From Geothrix sp. SG200 (GTDB lineage: Bacteria; Acidobacteriota; Holophagae; Holophagales; Holophagaceae), in contig NZ_JAKZFR010000001.1 of NCBI RefSeq assembly GCF_022808935.1, positions 496,001 through 560,000 on the forward strand: a stretch of 64,000 nucleotides of DNA, read 5' to 3'. The notes under the pieces are model-generated. The model did not search any database. It saw only the letters and a program-made list of their open reading frames with translations, and had not been told where the DNA came from. Below are positions 55,092 to 62,950 of the stretch, one piece after another; position 1 is the first letter of the stretch, and every line of letters starts with the position of its first letter. A program made the translations under genes and the position numbers.

Positions 55092-56278
55092 GGGCCCTCC
55101 CGGGCCTGATCCTGATCCTGGGCCTGGGCCTGGGCCTGGGCGCGGGCGCGGACCCCGGCGCGGATGGCCGGGGAGTCCCGCACCGTCACCACCCGGTCCC
55201 CCGCCGCGAGGCCCGCGAGGACCTCGGTGAACTGCCAGTTGCGCAGGCCGGTCTGGACGGTGCGCTCCGCCAGCCGCCCGCCCGCCAGCACCAGCACCTT
55301 CCCGCCCTCGGCCAGGGCCGCGGTGGGGACGCGGAGCACCCCGTCCCGCCGGGCCACGATCACCTCCACATCGCTGGAGGTGCCGGGCAGGAAGCCCTGG
55401 GCCGACCAGGGATCCAGAGGCGACACCTCGATCTCCACGGTGCGGTTCTGCTCCTGGACGTCGAGGACGTAGGGCGCCACGCGGTCCAGGCGCCCCGCCA
55501 GCTTCAGGCCGGGATGGGAGTCCACGGCGATCCGCACCGGCATCCCGGCCTTCACCCGCTGGGAGTCCACCTCGTCGATGGGGGCGCTGACGTAGAGGGT
55601 GGCGGGGTCGAAGAGGTCCAGCACCGCCGGGATGGGGATGCCCGTGGGCGAGGGCGTGATCCACTCGCCCACCTCGCCTGAACATTCGGCCACGATGCCC
55701 GCGAAGGGCGCCCGGAGCTGGGTGAGGGCGAGCTGGGCCCGGGCGAGGCGCACCTGGCTGCGGGCCTCCTCCAGGGCGGCGCGCAGGGCCTGGCAGGTGG
55801 CGGCGGCGCGGTCCCGGGCGCTCTGGAGGGCATCCAGGGCCTGGGGGCTGAGGACGCCGTCCCGGCTCAGGGCCAGGCCCCGGGCCAGCTCCTTCTCGGC
55901 CAGGTCCGCGGCGAGGCAGGCCTCCCGGGTGCGGGCCTCGGCGGTGCGCACCTGGTCCTCCGCCAGGGCCAAAGCGGCCCGCTGGACCGAATCCTCGATC
56001 TGGAGGAGCAGGTCGCCGGCGGCCACCCGGTCGCCCTTGCGGTGGGGCAGGGCGGTCACCACGCCGGGGATCTGGGGCGAGAGCTTGGCCCGGCGGTGGG
56101 CCTTCACCGTTCCCGCCCGGGTGTTGGCGACGATCTCCTCCACCGGCCCCACCTCGACGCGGGCGACCTTCACCTCCAGGCCCGGCTTCCGGAGGAGCCA
56201 CGCCATGAGAAGGGCCGCCCCGGCCCCGATCGCGAGGAGGACGGCGGCCCAGCGCGGCACCTTTCGCATACCTACCAA
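55088..56278 (-). CDS. HlyD/MacA-type periplasmic adaptor
   Basis: 396 residues from 56278 (MVGMRKVPRWAAV); ATG 56269 would give MRKV and is equally possible. N-terminal anchor (about 10-29), lipoyl half-motifs (AKLSPQIPGVVTAL and QLRAPFAGIVAECSGEVG), coiled-coil hairpin (about 90-190) and barrel domains. First gene of the complete tripartite exporter operon. The C-terminus is an Ala-Gln/Asp-Gln repeat (RARAQAQAQAQDQDQAREG). Confidence 0.9.
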   Translation of the reverse strand: MVGMRKVPRWAAVLLAIGAGAALLMAWLLRKPGLEVKVARVEVGPVEEIVANTRAGTVKAHRRAKLSPQIPGVVTALPHRKGDRVAAGDLLLQIEDSVQRAALALAEDQVRTAEARTREACLAADLAEKELARGLALSRDGVLSPQALDALQSARDRAAATCQALRAALEEARSQVRLARAQLALTQLRAPFAGIVAECSGEVGEWITPSPTGIPIPAVLDLFDPATLYVSAPIDEVDSQRVKAGMPVRIAVDSHPGLKLAGRLDRVAPYVLDVQEQNRTVEIEVSPLDPWSAQGFLPGTSSDVEVIVARRDGVLRVPTAALAEGGKVLVLAGGRLAERTVQTGLRNWQFTEVLAGLAAGDRVVTVRDSPAIRAGVRARAQAQAQAQDQDQAREGP

Positions 56279-56422
56279 TCTAGGTGCCGTGCGCCGGCCA
56301 GGAAGGGAAGTTCAGCCCACGCGGAGGGGGGTGGACTTCGGGACAGGGCGGGACGCAGACCTGGTGGCCGGAAGGGCCGGGCGGGGGTAGGATCGGGCAG
56401 CCCCTGGCCATCCGGAGACCCC

Positions 56423-57010
56423 TTGCGCGTCCGTGCGTCCATCCTCCTCGCCTGCCTCGCGCTCGCTGGCCCTGCCGCGCGGTCAGCGCCCCCCGAGCGC
56501 GGAGGCGAGGACCTGATCGCCCGGGTGCTGGCGGCCACGGCGGCCCCGGGCGGAACCACCGTGCTGCGCCCGGAGACGCGCCTGGGGATGGTCCGGATGG
56601 ATTCGCCGGAGGAGCGGGCGCGCAGCCTGGATTACTGCAAGAAGAACCTCCAGGTGCCCGGCTACGACGCCTCGGCCCTCATCGATGCCCTCTTCGAGCA
56701 CAATGCGGCGCCGGTGCGGCTGCGCCTCTCCTCGGCGCCCAAGGACGGCTACCTGGTGGACCATGACGGCACCTACGCGGCCTACTTCAAGACCGGGGGC
56801 GGCGGGTGGGCGAAGCTCCGCCGGGACCACCCCGGCGCCGGGGGCATGGCCACGGTCTCGATCCCCGTGGTGGACCGCGAGCAGCGCCTGCTCCTGATCT
56901 ACCTCGGCACCCAGTACGACTGGCTGGCGGGTTCGGGGCACCTGGTGGTGTTCCGGATGGAGGACGGGAAGCTGCGGGAGGTCGCCAGCCTCATGATGTG
57001 GATCTCCTGA
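56423..57010 (+). CDS. secreted hypothetical protein
   Basis: 195 residues from TTG 56423, with GGAG 6 nt upstream. A signal peptide (VRASILLACLALAGPAARSA) is clear. The rest has no domain I recognise: a helical part (EDLIARVLAATA), then a mixed region with DYCKKNLQVPGYDASALIDALFE and strands near the C-terminus (MATVSIPVVDREQRLLLIYL, HLVVFRMEDGKLREVASL). Two Cys at most in the mature protein. It is divergent from the exporter operon and convergent with the amidase gene. Function unknown. Confidence 0.6.
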   Translation: MRVRASILLACLALAGPAARSAPPERGGEDLIARVLAATAAPGGTTVLRPETRLGMVRMDSPEERARSLDYCKKNLQVPGYDASALIDALFEHNAAPVRLRLSSAPKDGYLVDHDGTYAAYFKTGGGGWAKLRRDHPGAGGMATVSIPVVDREQRLLLIYLGTQYDWLAGSGHLVVFRMEDGKLREVASLMMWIS

Positions 57011-57026
57011 GGGCCGGACGGGCCAC

Positions 57027-57824
57027 TTAGGGCATCAGGCGGCGATAGACGTCCGGCCGGCGGTCCCCCAGGGCCGGAAAGCGCGTCCGCCAGGCCCGCA
57101 GGGCGTCCAGGTCGAGGTCGCCCACCACCAGCCCCTCGGTGGCGTCGCCCTTCGCCACGACCTCGCCAAAGGCGTCGTGGAGGGCGGAGGCGCCGGGATA
57201 CTCGAGGCCCGCCCCGTCGCGCCCCACGCGGTTCGCGCCGCAGACAGCCATCTGGTTCTCGATGGCCCGGGCGGCCAGCAGGGTGGACCAGGCGGCGATG
57301 CGGCGCACGGGCCAGTTGGCGGGGACGAACACCACCTCGGCCCCTCGGGCGGCGAGAGCCCGGAAGGGCTCGGGGAAGCGCAGGTCGTAGCAGACCTGCA
57401 GGCCGCAGAGGATGCCGTCCACCTCGAACAGGGGGCAGTCCTCCCCGCCGGAGTAGTGCTGGTGCTCCTCGCCGTAGGAGAAGGGGTGGATCTTCCGGTA
57501 GGCGGCGAGCAGCGAGCCGTCCGGCGCGGTGACGAAGGCGGCGTTGCGGGGGTGCGGCGCGTGGGCCTCCACCGCCGAGCCCACCAGGTAGAGGCTGAAC
57601 TCCCGCGAGAGCGCCGCCACGGCCTCCGTGGTGGGGCCGGGAATCGGCTCGGCGAAGGGTTCGGGCGCCATGGTGAAGCCCAGCGTGAAGAGCTCGGGGA
57701 ACACCGCCACCCGCGCGCCTGCTTGGGCCGCTTGCTGGACGAACCCTCGCGCCCGGGCCAGGTTCGCGGCCGGATCCTGCCAGACCGTGTCCTGCTGGAT
57801 GAGGGCGACGCGGAGAGAGGTCAT
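57027..57824 (-). CDS. carbon-nitrogen hydrolase (omega-amidase/nitrilase family)
   Basis: 265 residues with the nitrilase triad: Glu44 (FPELFTLGF), Lys111 (YRKIHPF) and Cys145 (QVCYDLRFPE). The sequence most resembles the YafV/Nit2 omega-amidase branch, which hydrolyses 2-oxoglutaramate-type amides, but other amidases of the superfamily are possible. No signal peptide. The gene is isolated: palindrome copy F lies upstream of its start. Confidence 0.88.
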   Translation of the reverse strand: MTSLRVALIQQDTVWQDPAANLARARGFVQQAAQAGARVAVFPELFTLGFTMAPEPFAEPIPGPTTEAVAALSREFSLYLVGSAVEAHAPHPRNAAFVTAPDGSLLAAYRKIHPFSYGEEHQHYSGGEDCPLFEVDGILCGLQVCYDLRFPEPFRALAARGAEVVFVPANWPVRRIAAWSTLLAARAIENQMAVCGANRVGRDGAGLEYPGASALHDAFGEVVAKGDATEGLVVGDLDLDALRAWRTRFPALGDRRPDVYRRLMP

Positions 57825-57842
57825 GGGGAGATCTTAAAAGAT

Positions 57843-58256
57843 GGAACCGCGAATGGCGCGAATGGGCGCGAATGAAAAAGCAGCAAGGGTCATCGCCACG
57901 AAGGTGAGGACCCAAGAAAGACTGGACCGTGTCGTTCTTCGTTCTGGGCGCCCTTCAGCCAGGAAATGCTCGAACCGCAGATAAAACAGAGGCACCCCGG
58001 CCAGGACATCCGGGCCTGCGGCCCCGGGCCGCGCCTCGCACGACCCGTTTCCCGGGCGGCGGCTGTGGCGGCCCATAAAAGCCGCCCGGAACCGCCACCC
58101 GGGAAAGGATGTCCGGAGTGGGTCGAGTCCCCTCTGCGCCCTCCGCGCGCCCGAAGGGCATCTCCGCGTTCTCTGCGTTCCTCATTTTTCCGGATGAGGT
58201 TGGCCAATGTTCAGGTATTTGCCTTATTCGCGCCCATTCGCGCCATTCGCGGTTCC
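57843..58256. repeat. compound intergenic palindrome, copy F
   Basis: Perfect 31-bp inverted repeat at the ends: 57843-57873 (starting GGAACCGCGAATGGCGCGAA) and 58226-58256. Inside lies a second set: a GACATCCGGGCCTGCGGCCC core (about 57998-58017) like that of copies A and C, a GGCGGCGGC/GCCGCC-rich hairpin pair, GGATGTCCGGAGTGGGTCGA, then CGCGCGCCCGAAGGGCATCT and CCGCGTTCTCTGCGTTCC, the right arm of a GCAGA-type element whose left arm (about GAACCGCAGATAAAACAGAG, 57969-57988) is weakly matched. So this too looks like a nested pair. It fills the 434-bp gap between the amidase start and the FAD oxidoreductase stop. Confidence 0.8.
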
Positions 58257-58258
58257 CA

Positions 58259-59335
58259 TCAGTTCCTGAATCTTCGCGGATCGAGTGGTCCGGCGGTGGT
58301 ATGGCGGAGGTAGCAATCGGCGGCGAGCTGGCCGACGGCGAGGCCGCTGGTCATGCCGTGGCCGCCGAGGCCGGCGGACCAGAACAGGCGCGGATTCCAG
58401 GGGTCCCAGCCGATGACGAAGCGGCGGTCCGGGGCGAAGGTGCGCAGGCCGGCCCAGGTGCGGGTGATGGGGCGCTCCGCCAGGTCCGGAGCCAGTTCAC
58501 GCAGGCTGGCGAAGAGGCCCTCGAGCACGGCCGGGTCCGTGTCCGGCTGGCGCCCGCGCGGGGGCAGGGGCACGGCCACCTCCTCGCAGGGGCACATGAG
58601 GACGCCGCCGCTCTCGGGTCGCAGGTAGAAGGGGCGGTCCACCCACCAGGCCCAGGGATCCCGCTGGGGGTGCGCGGCGCCGCTCCACACCAGGGAGCGC
58701 CGCAGGGGCGTGTAGGCGATCTGCGAGCCCGCTTGGCGGCCCAGCTCGCCGGCCCAGGCGCCCGCCGCGATGGCCAGGGTCCTGGCGCGCAGCGGCCCCC
58801 GATCCGTATCCAGGTCGAAGCCATCCTGCGTCGGGCGGATCGCACTCACACCGCAGCCGAAGCGCAGGTCCGCGCCGCCGGCCCGGGCGCCCTCGACGCA
58901 GGCCTGCAGCAGGCCCGCGGCGTCGATGACGCCATCGCCGGGAATGGCCAGGTGCTCGGCGGCCCGGAGGCCGGGCAGGGGGATGCCCGCGCCGCGATGG
59001 ACCGCCACGCCGTGGCGTCCGGCCTCGGCCTCGAAGGTGTCCAGGGGGCCGCGCTCCGTGCTCGCCAGGAGACCGCCGCTGGCTGTCATCAGGCTCGCCT
59101 CCGCCAGGCGCCGTCGGCCCTCTACCGTGAGGGCCGTGTGCTCGTCGCGGCCCGTGAGGGACCGGGCCACGGCGGCATTGTGGCCGCTGGCGTAGGTGCC
59201 GGGCTGGTCCTCCCGGTCCAGGAGGATGACGCTCTCTGGGCCCCCCTGGCCGGCCCGGGCCAGGTGGAAGGCGAGGCTCAGGCCGGCGATGCCGCCGCCG
59301 ATGATCGCCAGGTCCGCCGTTTCATTCGTGCCCAT
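58259..59335 (-). CDS. FAD-dependent oxidoreductase (DAO/glycine-oxidase-like)
   Basis: 358 residues from ATG 59335 (MGTNETADLAIIGGG); the frame is open upstream to 59413 but lacks family similarity. The Rossmann GGGIAGLSLAFHLARAG, the SGHNAAVARSL substrate loop and C-terminal RTWAGLRTFAPDRRFVIGWD ... GLGGHGMTSG place it in the D-amino-acid oxidase fold. It oxidises an amine or amino acid with O2 or another acceptor; substrate unknown. Two bases separate its stop from palindrome copy F. Confidence 0.87.
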   Translation of the reverse strand: MGTNETADLAIIGGGIAGLSLAFHLARAGQGGPESVILLDREDQPGTYASGHNAAVARSLTGRDEHTALTVEGRRRLAEASLMTASGGLLASTERGPLDTFEAEAGRHGVAVHRGAGIPLPGLRAAEHLAIPGDGVIDAAGLLQACVEGARAGGADLRFGCGVSAIRPTQDGFDLDTDRGPLRARTLAIAAGAWAGELGRQAGSQIAYTPLRRSLVWSGAAHPQRDPWAWWVDRPFYLRPESGGVLMCPCEEVAVPLPPRGRQPDTDPAVLEGLFASLRELAPDLAERPITRTWAGLRTFAPDRRFVIGWDPWNPRLFWSAGLGGHGMTSGLAVGQLAADCYLRHTTAGPLDPRRFRN

Positions 59336-59473
59336 CCATTCATCGTAGCGCTGATGCGCGCGGGATCTCGGTTTGGCGGCGGCCCGGAGGCGCTTCCGTG
59401 TGACCGCCGTCAATCTTTTCGTGTTGCCACACGGGTGGAGGGCCTATCATGAACTCCATTCAGAGGTTCCTCC

Positions 59474-59866
59474 GTGCGGACGATCCTGCGCACCATCCTG
59501 GCCGTCGCGCTGCTCCTGGGCGGCGTGGGCGGGGACTGGGCGCTGGCGGGCGACCGGACGGCGGCCCAGCCTCACGACTGCTGCTGCGGCACTGTGCCTC
59601 CCGGCATGGACGACCCCTGCCCCTGCCCGAAGCCGGACAGCAACCGCGCACCTCAGCGGGGCGCCTGCGCCGAGCGCCAAGTGGTCGTCGCCCCGGCGGC
59701 CCGCCGGGCGGAACAAGGCGCGCGCCGGACCGAGCCCCGGCCCGAGCCGGCCGGCTGGGCCAAGGCGGCCTCGGTCGATGTGGACTCCCTGCCTCTCCGC
59801 GCCGAAGGCGGCCGCGACCCGGACCTGGGTCGACACCTGGCGCGCCTGAGCACCTTCCGGATCTGA
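59474..59866 (+). CDS. small secreted Cys-rich protein at head of metal-efflux operon
   Basis: 130 residues from GTG 59474, preceded by GAGG. A signal peptide (RTILRTILAVALLLGGVGGD, cut near ALAG) and then HDCCCG and DPCPCPKPD, six Cys within about 20 residues, plus a later Cys (GACAER). The rest is Ala/Arg/Pro-rich and probably disordered. I do not recognise a family. Its place 71 bp before the CusC-like gene suggests metal binding in the periplasm, which is inference. Confidence 0.6.
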   Translation: MRTILRTILAVALLLGGVGGDWALAGDRTAAQPHDCCCGTVPPGMDDPCPCPKPDSNRAPQRGACAERQVVVAPAARRAEQGARRTEPRPEPAGWAKAASVDVDSLPLRAEGGRDPDLGRHLARLSTFRI

Positions 59867-59937
59867 TCCGGGACTGAGCGAAGCCTTGCCTGCTCGTGGG
59901 AGTGGGCCGACCCTCTTTCCCGTTTCCGGAGATCCCC

Positions 59938-61338
59938 ATGCGCACGCTGCTGCGCCTGGCCCCGGCCCTGGTGCTCGCCGCGCCGGCCCTGGCCCAGGCC
60001 CCCCATCACACCCCTCCAGTCGCCTCGCCGACCCCGGAGGCTGACCCGGTCCTGGCAGGCCTCCTGGCCGAGGCGCTCGGGAAACATCCCGATGTCCAGC
60101 GGGCGGAGGCCACCGTGCGCATGGACCAGGAGCGCATCCCCCAGGCGGGCGTGCTGCCCGATCCCACCTTGTCGCTGGGCCTCCAGAACGACGGCTTCAA
60201 CGGGATCCAGGTCGGGAAGATGGAGACCAGCTTCTACAGCGTGGCCTTCACCCAGCCCTTCCCCTGGCCGGGCAAGCGCGGCCTGCGGAAGGAGGTGGCC
60301 GCCGCCGGCGTCAGCGTGTCGGAGGCCACCCGCAGCCGCGTGCAGATGAGCCTGGAGGCCGATGTGCGCCGGGGCTATGCGGCCCTCCTCCTGGTGCGGG
60401 GGCAGAAGGAGCTGCTGGCCCAGCAGACCATCTTCCTGGAGCAGGCCGAGCGCCTGGCCCGCACCCGCTACGAGGTGGGGCAGGGCAGCCAGGGTGACCT
60501 GCTGCGGGCCCAGCTGGAGCTGACCCGCCTCAAGCAGGCGACCTGGGCCCTGGAGGCGGAGGAGCGGACCACGCTCGCCGCCCTGAACCGGCTGCGTCAG
60601 CACGACCCGGCCGACCCCATCCCCACCACCGCGGCACTGGCGGACCTGCCGGAACCTGCCTCCCTCACGCCGGAGCAGGTCGAGGCCCGCAGCCCCGAGC
60701 TGGCGGGCGCGCGGGCCAACGTCCGGCAGACCGAGAAGCTGGTGGAGCTGGCGAAGCTGGATCGCCGCCCGGACTTCGCCGTCACCGCGGGCATCATGCC
60801 CCGGGGCAGCCTGGATCCCATGTGGCAGGTGGGCTTGAGCATCTCCCTGCCCATCTACGGCCGGTCCAAGCAGCAGCGCGCCATCGCCGAGCACGAGCAC
60901 CACCGCCTGGGACAGGGCGCCGAGGTGGAATCCGTGCGCACCCTCCTGCGCCAGCGCACCGAGGAGCGGGCCATCCAGATCGAGACCCTGCGCCGCACCC
61001 GGGACCTCTACCGCGAGGGCCTCCTGGTGCAGAGCGAGGCCACGTTCAAGGCCGCTCTGGCCCAGTACGAGGCCGGCCGCGCGCCCTTCCTGGGCGCTCT
61101 CGAAGCCCTCAACGGCTGGGTGGGCGACCAGGGGGCCTACCTGCAGACCCTGGCCCAGCTCCAGGCCCAGCACATCGCCCTGGGCGAAGCGGCCCTCGGC
61201 GCCACGCCCCCCATCACCGGCGGGGCATTGGCTTCGGCCAGCCTGTCCGCCGGCGCCGCCGCGCCCACCGCCTCGACATCCGCCGCCAAGGTTCCGGGCC
61301 AGGCCCAGGACAGCGGTCCCGCCGCCATGAAGATGTAG
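59938..61338 (+). CDS. outer-membrane efflux channel (TolC/CusC family)
   Basis: 466 residues from ATG 59938, signal peptide ending ALAQA. Two OEP repeats: AEATVRMDQERIPQAGVLPDP, the FTQPFPWPGKRGLRKE turn and TRYEVGQGSQGDLLRAQLEL mark the first; ARANVRQTEKLVELAKLDRR and TAGIMPRGSLDPMWQVGLSI the second. The C-terminus is a low-complexity Ala/Ser tail. CzcC/CusC-type proteins form the outer-membrane duct of heavy-metal RND pumps. Next gene starts 10 bp on. Confidence 0.9.
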   Translation: MRTLLRLAPALVLAAPALAQAPHHTPPVASPTPEADPVLAGLLAEALGKHPDVQRAEATVRMDQERIPQAGVLPDPTLSLGLQNDGFNGIQVGKMETSFYSVAFTQPFPWPGKRGLRKEVAAAGVSVSEATRSRVQMSLEADVRRGYAALLLVRGQKELLAQQTIFLEQAERLARTRYEVGQGSQGDLLRAQLELTRLKQATWALEAEERTTLAALNRLRQHDPADPIPTTAALADLPEPASLTPEQVEARSPELAGARANVRQTEKLVELAKLDRRPDFAVTAGIMPRGSLDPMWQVGLSISLPIYGRSKQQRAIAEHEHHRLGQGAEVESVRTLLRQRTEERAIQIETLRRTRDLYREGLLVQSEATFKAALAQYEAGRAPFLGALEALNGWVGDQGAYLQTLAQLQAQHIALGEAALGATPPITGGALASASLSAGAAAPTASTSAAKVPGQAQDSGPAAMKM

Positions 61339-61348
61339 GAGATCCCCG

Positions 61349-62776
61349 ATGACCACCGAACGACCTGATTTCGATTCCCCGACTCCGGCCCGGGCGTCGC
61401 GCCTCCGCACCCTCGGCCTGGTGGCCCTGGGTCTGGTGGCCGGCATCGGCGGCACGCTGATGCTGCGGCCCGCTCCGAAACACGATCACGAGCACGAGGC
61501 CGCCAGCGCGGCGGCGCCCAGGAAGCAGATGTACCAGTGCCCCATGCACCCGCAGATCATCCAGGACCACCCGGGTACCTGCCCCATCTGCGGCATGGAC
61601 CTGGTGCCCATGGAAGGCGAGGCTCCCAGGGACAAGGGCAAGGTCATCTACTACCGCTCGCCCATGAACCCCAGCCAGACCTCGCCGGTGCCCATGAAGG
61701 ACGAGATGGGGATGGACTATGTGCCCGTCTATGAAGGCGACCTGAAAGGCGAAGGCGCGGGGATCGAGTCCCACGCCGCGGTGAAGATAGACCCCGAGCG
61801 CCAGCAGCTCATCGGCCTGCGCACGGAGAAGGTGGCGGAGGGGACCGTCAGCGGCGAGCTGCGGGCCCTGGGCCGCGTGGCCATCGACGAGACCCGCGTC
61901 CGCAAGGTGAACGTGAAGGTGGAGGGCTTCGTGGAGAAGCTCTTCGTGGACTACGTGGGCAAGCCCGTGGCCAAGGGGCAGCCCCTCTTCAGCCTCTACG
62001 CCCCCGAGTTCGTCAGCGCCCAGCGGGAGTACCTGCTGGCCCTGAAGACCCAGAAGGCCCTGAGCAGCGGCTCGCTCCAGCAGTCAGGCGGCGAGCTCCT
62101 GGAGGCGGCCAAACGGCGGCTCCTGCTCTGGGACGTGCCGCCCGAGGCCATCGACCGGCTGGAGAAGACGGGCGAAGTCCAACGGGCCCTCACGCTGCGC
62201 AGCCCCATCTCCGGCATCGTGACCGTGAAGAACGTGGTGGAGGGCGCCCGGCTCACCCCGGCGGACATCCCCTTCGAGATCACGGACCTGAGCCGCGTCT
62301 GGGTGCAGGTGGACGTCTACGAGGCCGAGCTGAGCCGCGTGAAGGTGGGCCTTCCCGCCGAGCTGACGACCCAGGCCGCGCCGGGCAGGACCCTCAAGGG
62401 CCGCATCGCCTTCGTGGATCCCGTCATGGATCCCAAGACCCGCACCGCGCGGGCCCGCCTGGAGTTCCCCAACCCCGGCGGCATCCTCAAGCCTGAGATG
62501 TTCGGCGACGTGGTGATCCACGGTCCGGGCCGCAAGGGCCTCCTCGTCCCCCTGGACGCCGTGCTGGACGCGGGCACCACCAAGGTGGCGTTCGTCTCCC
62601 TGGGAGACGGCAAGTTCGAGCCCCGCGAAGTCACCACCGGCGCCACGGTAGGCGAGCAGGTGGAGATCCGCTCGGGTCTGTCGGCCGGGGATGAAGTCGT
62701 CGTCCGCGCCAACTTCCTGGTGGACTCCGAATCCCGCCTGAAGGCCGCCCTGGCCCAGATGACGCACAAGCACTGA
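61349..62776 (+). CDS. heavy-metal RND efflux adaptor (CusB-like) with metal-binding domains
   Basis: 475 residues. Membrane anchor (about 20-38), His-rich HDHEHE (45-50), then a heavy-metal-binding domain YQCPMHPQ...CPICGMDLVPME (63-89) and a second, cysteine-free relative YYRSPMNPS...KDEMGMDYVPVYE (101-129), which is the Met-rich copper/silver-type site seen in CusB proteins. The adaptor domains follow (VAIDETRVRKVNVKVEGFVE, APEFVSAQREYL, SPISGIVTVKNVVEGARL). It bridges the RND pump and the outer-membrane channel. The metal set points to Cu(I)/Ag(I), though Co/Zn/Cd pumps share parts of this design. Confidence 0.92.
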   Translation: MTTERPDFDSPTPARASRLRTLGLVALGLVAGIGGTLMLRPAPKHDHEHEAASAAAPRKQMYQCPMHPQIIQDHPGTCPICGMDLVPMEGEAPRDKGKVIYYRSPMNPSQTSPVPMKDEMGMDYVPVYEGDLKGEGAGIESHAAVKIDPERQQLIGLRTEKVAEGTVSGELRALGRVAIDETRVRKVNVKVEGFVEKLFVDYVGKPVAKGQPLFSLYAPEFVSAQREYLLALKTQKALSSGSLQQSGGELLEAAKRRLLLWDVPPEAIDRLEKTGEVQRALTLRSPISGIVTVKNVVEGARLTPADIPFEITDLSRVWVQVDVYEAELSRVKVGLPAELTTQAAPGRTLKGRIAFVDPVMDPKTRTARARLEFPNPGGILKPEMFGDVVIHGPGRKGLLVPLDAVLDAGTTKVAFVSLGDGKFEPREVTTGATVGEQVEIRSGLSAGDEVVVRANFLVDSESRLKAALAQMTHKH

Positions 62777-62821
62777 GGTGAGGGCCGTCATGAATCCATC
62801 GCCAAAGAAACAGAATCTGAT

Positions 62822-62912
62822 AAGCGGAGGAACGCAGAGAAGCGGAGGAAAGCTGAGTAAAACAGTTTTCTCTTTCTCCGCTCTCCTCGGCCCCTCCGCT
62901 CTCCTCCGCTTT
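62822..62912. repeat. compound intergenic palindrome, copy G (short form)
   Basis: Left arm from 62822 (AAGCGGAGGAACGCAGAGAA) and right arm to 62912 share a perfect 10-bp terminal pair (AAGCGGAGGA / TCCTCCGCTT) and further GCGGAGGA words with mismatches; the centre is a short AAAACAGTTTT stem. It lies between cusB-like and cusA-like genes inside what should be one operon. It lacks the side hairpin of the larger copies. Confidence 0.6.
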
Positions 62913-62950
62913 GAGAATTCCTTGCTGTATTCCCTCACGGGGAGGCCCGC

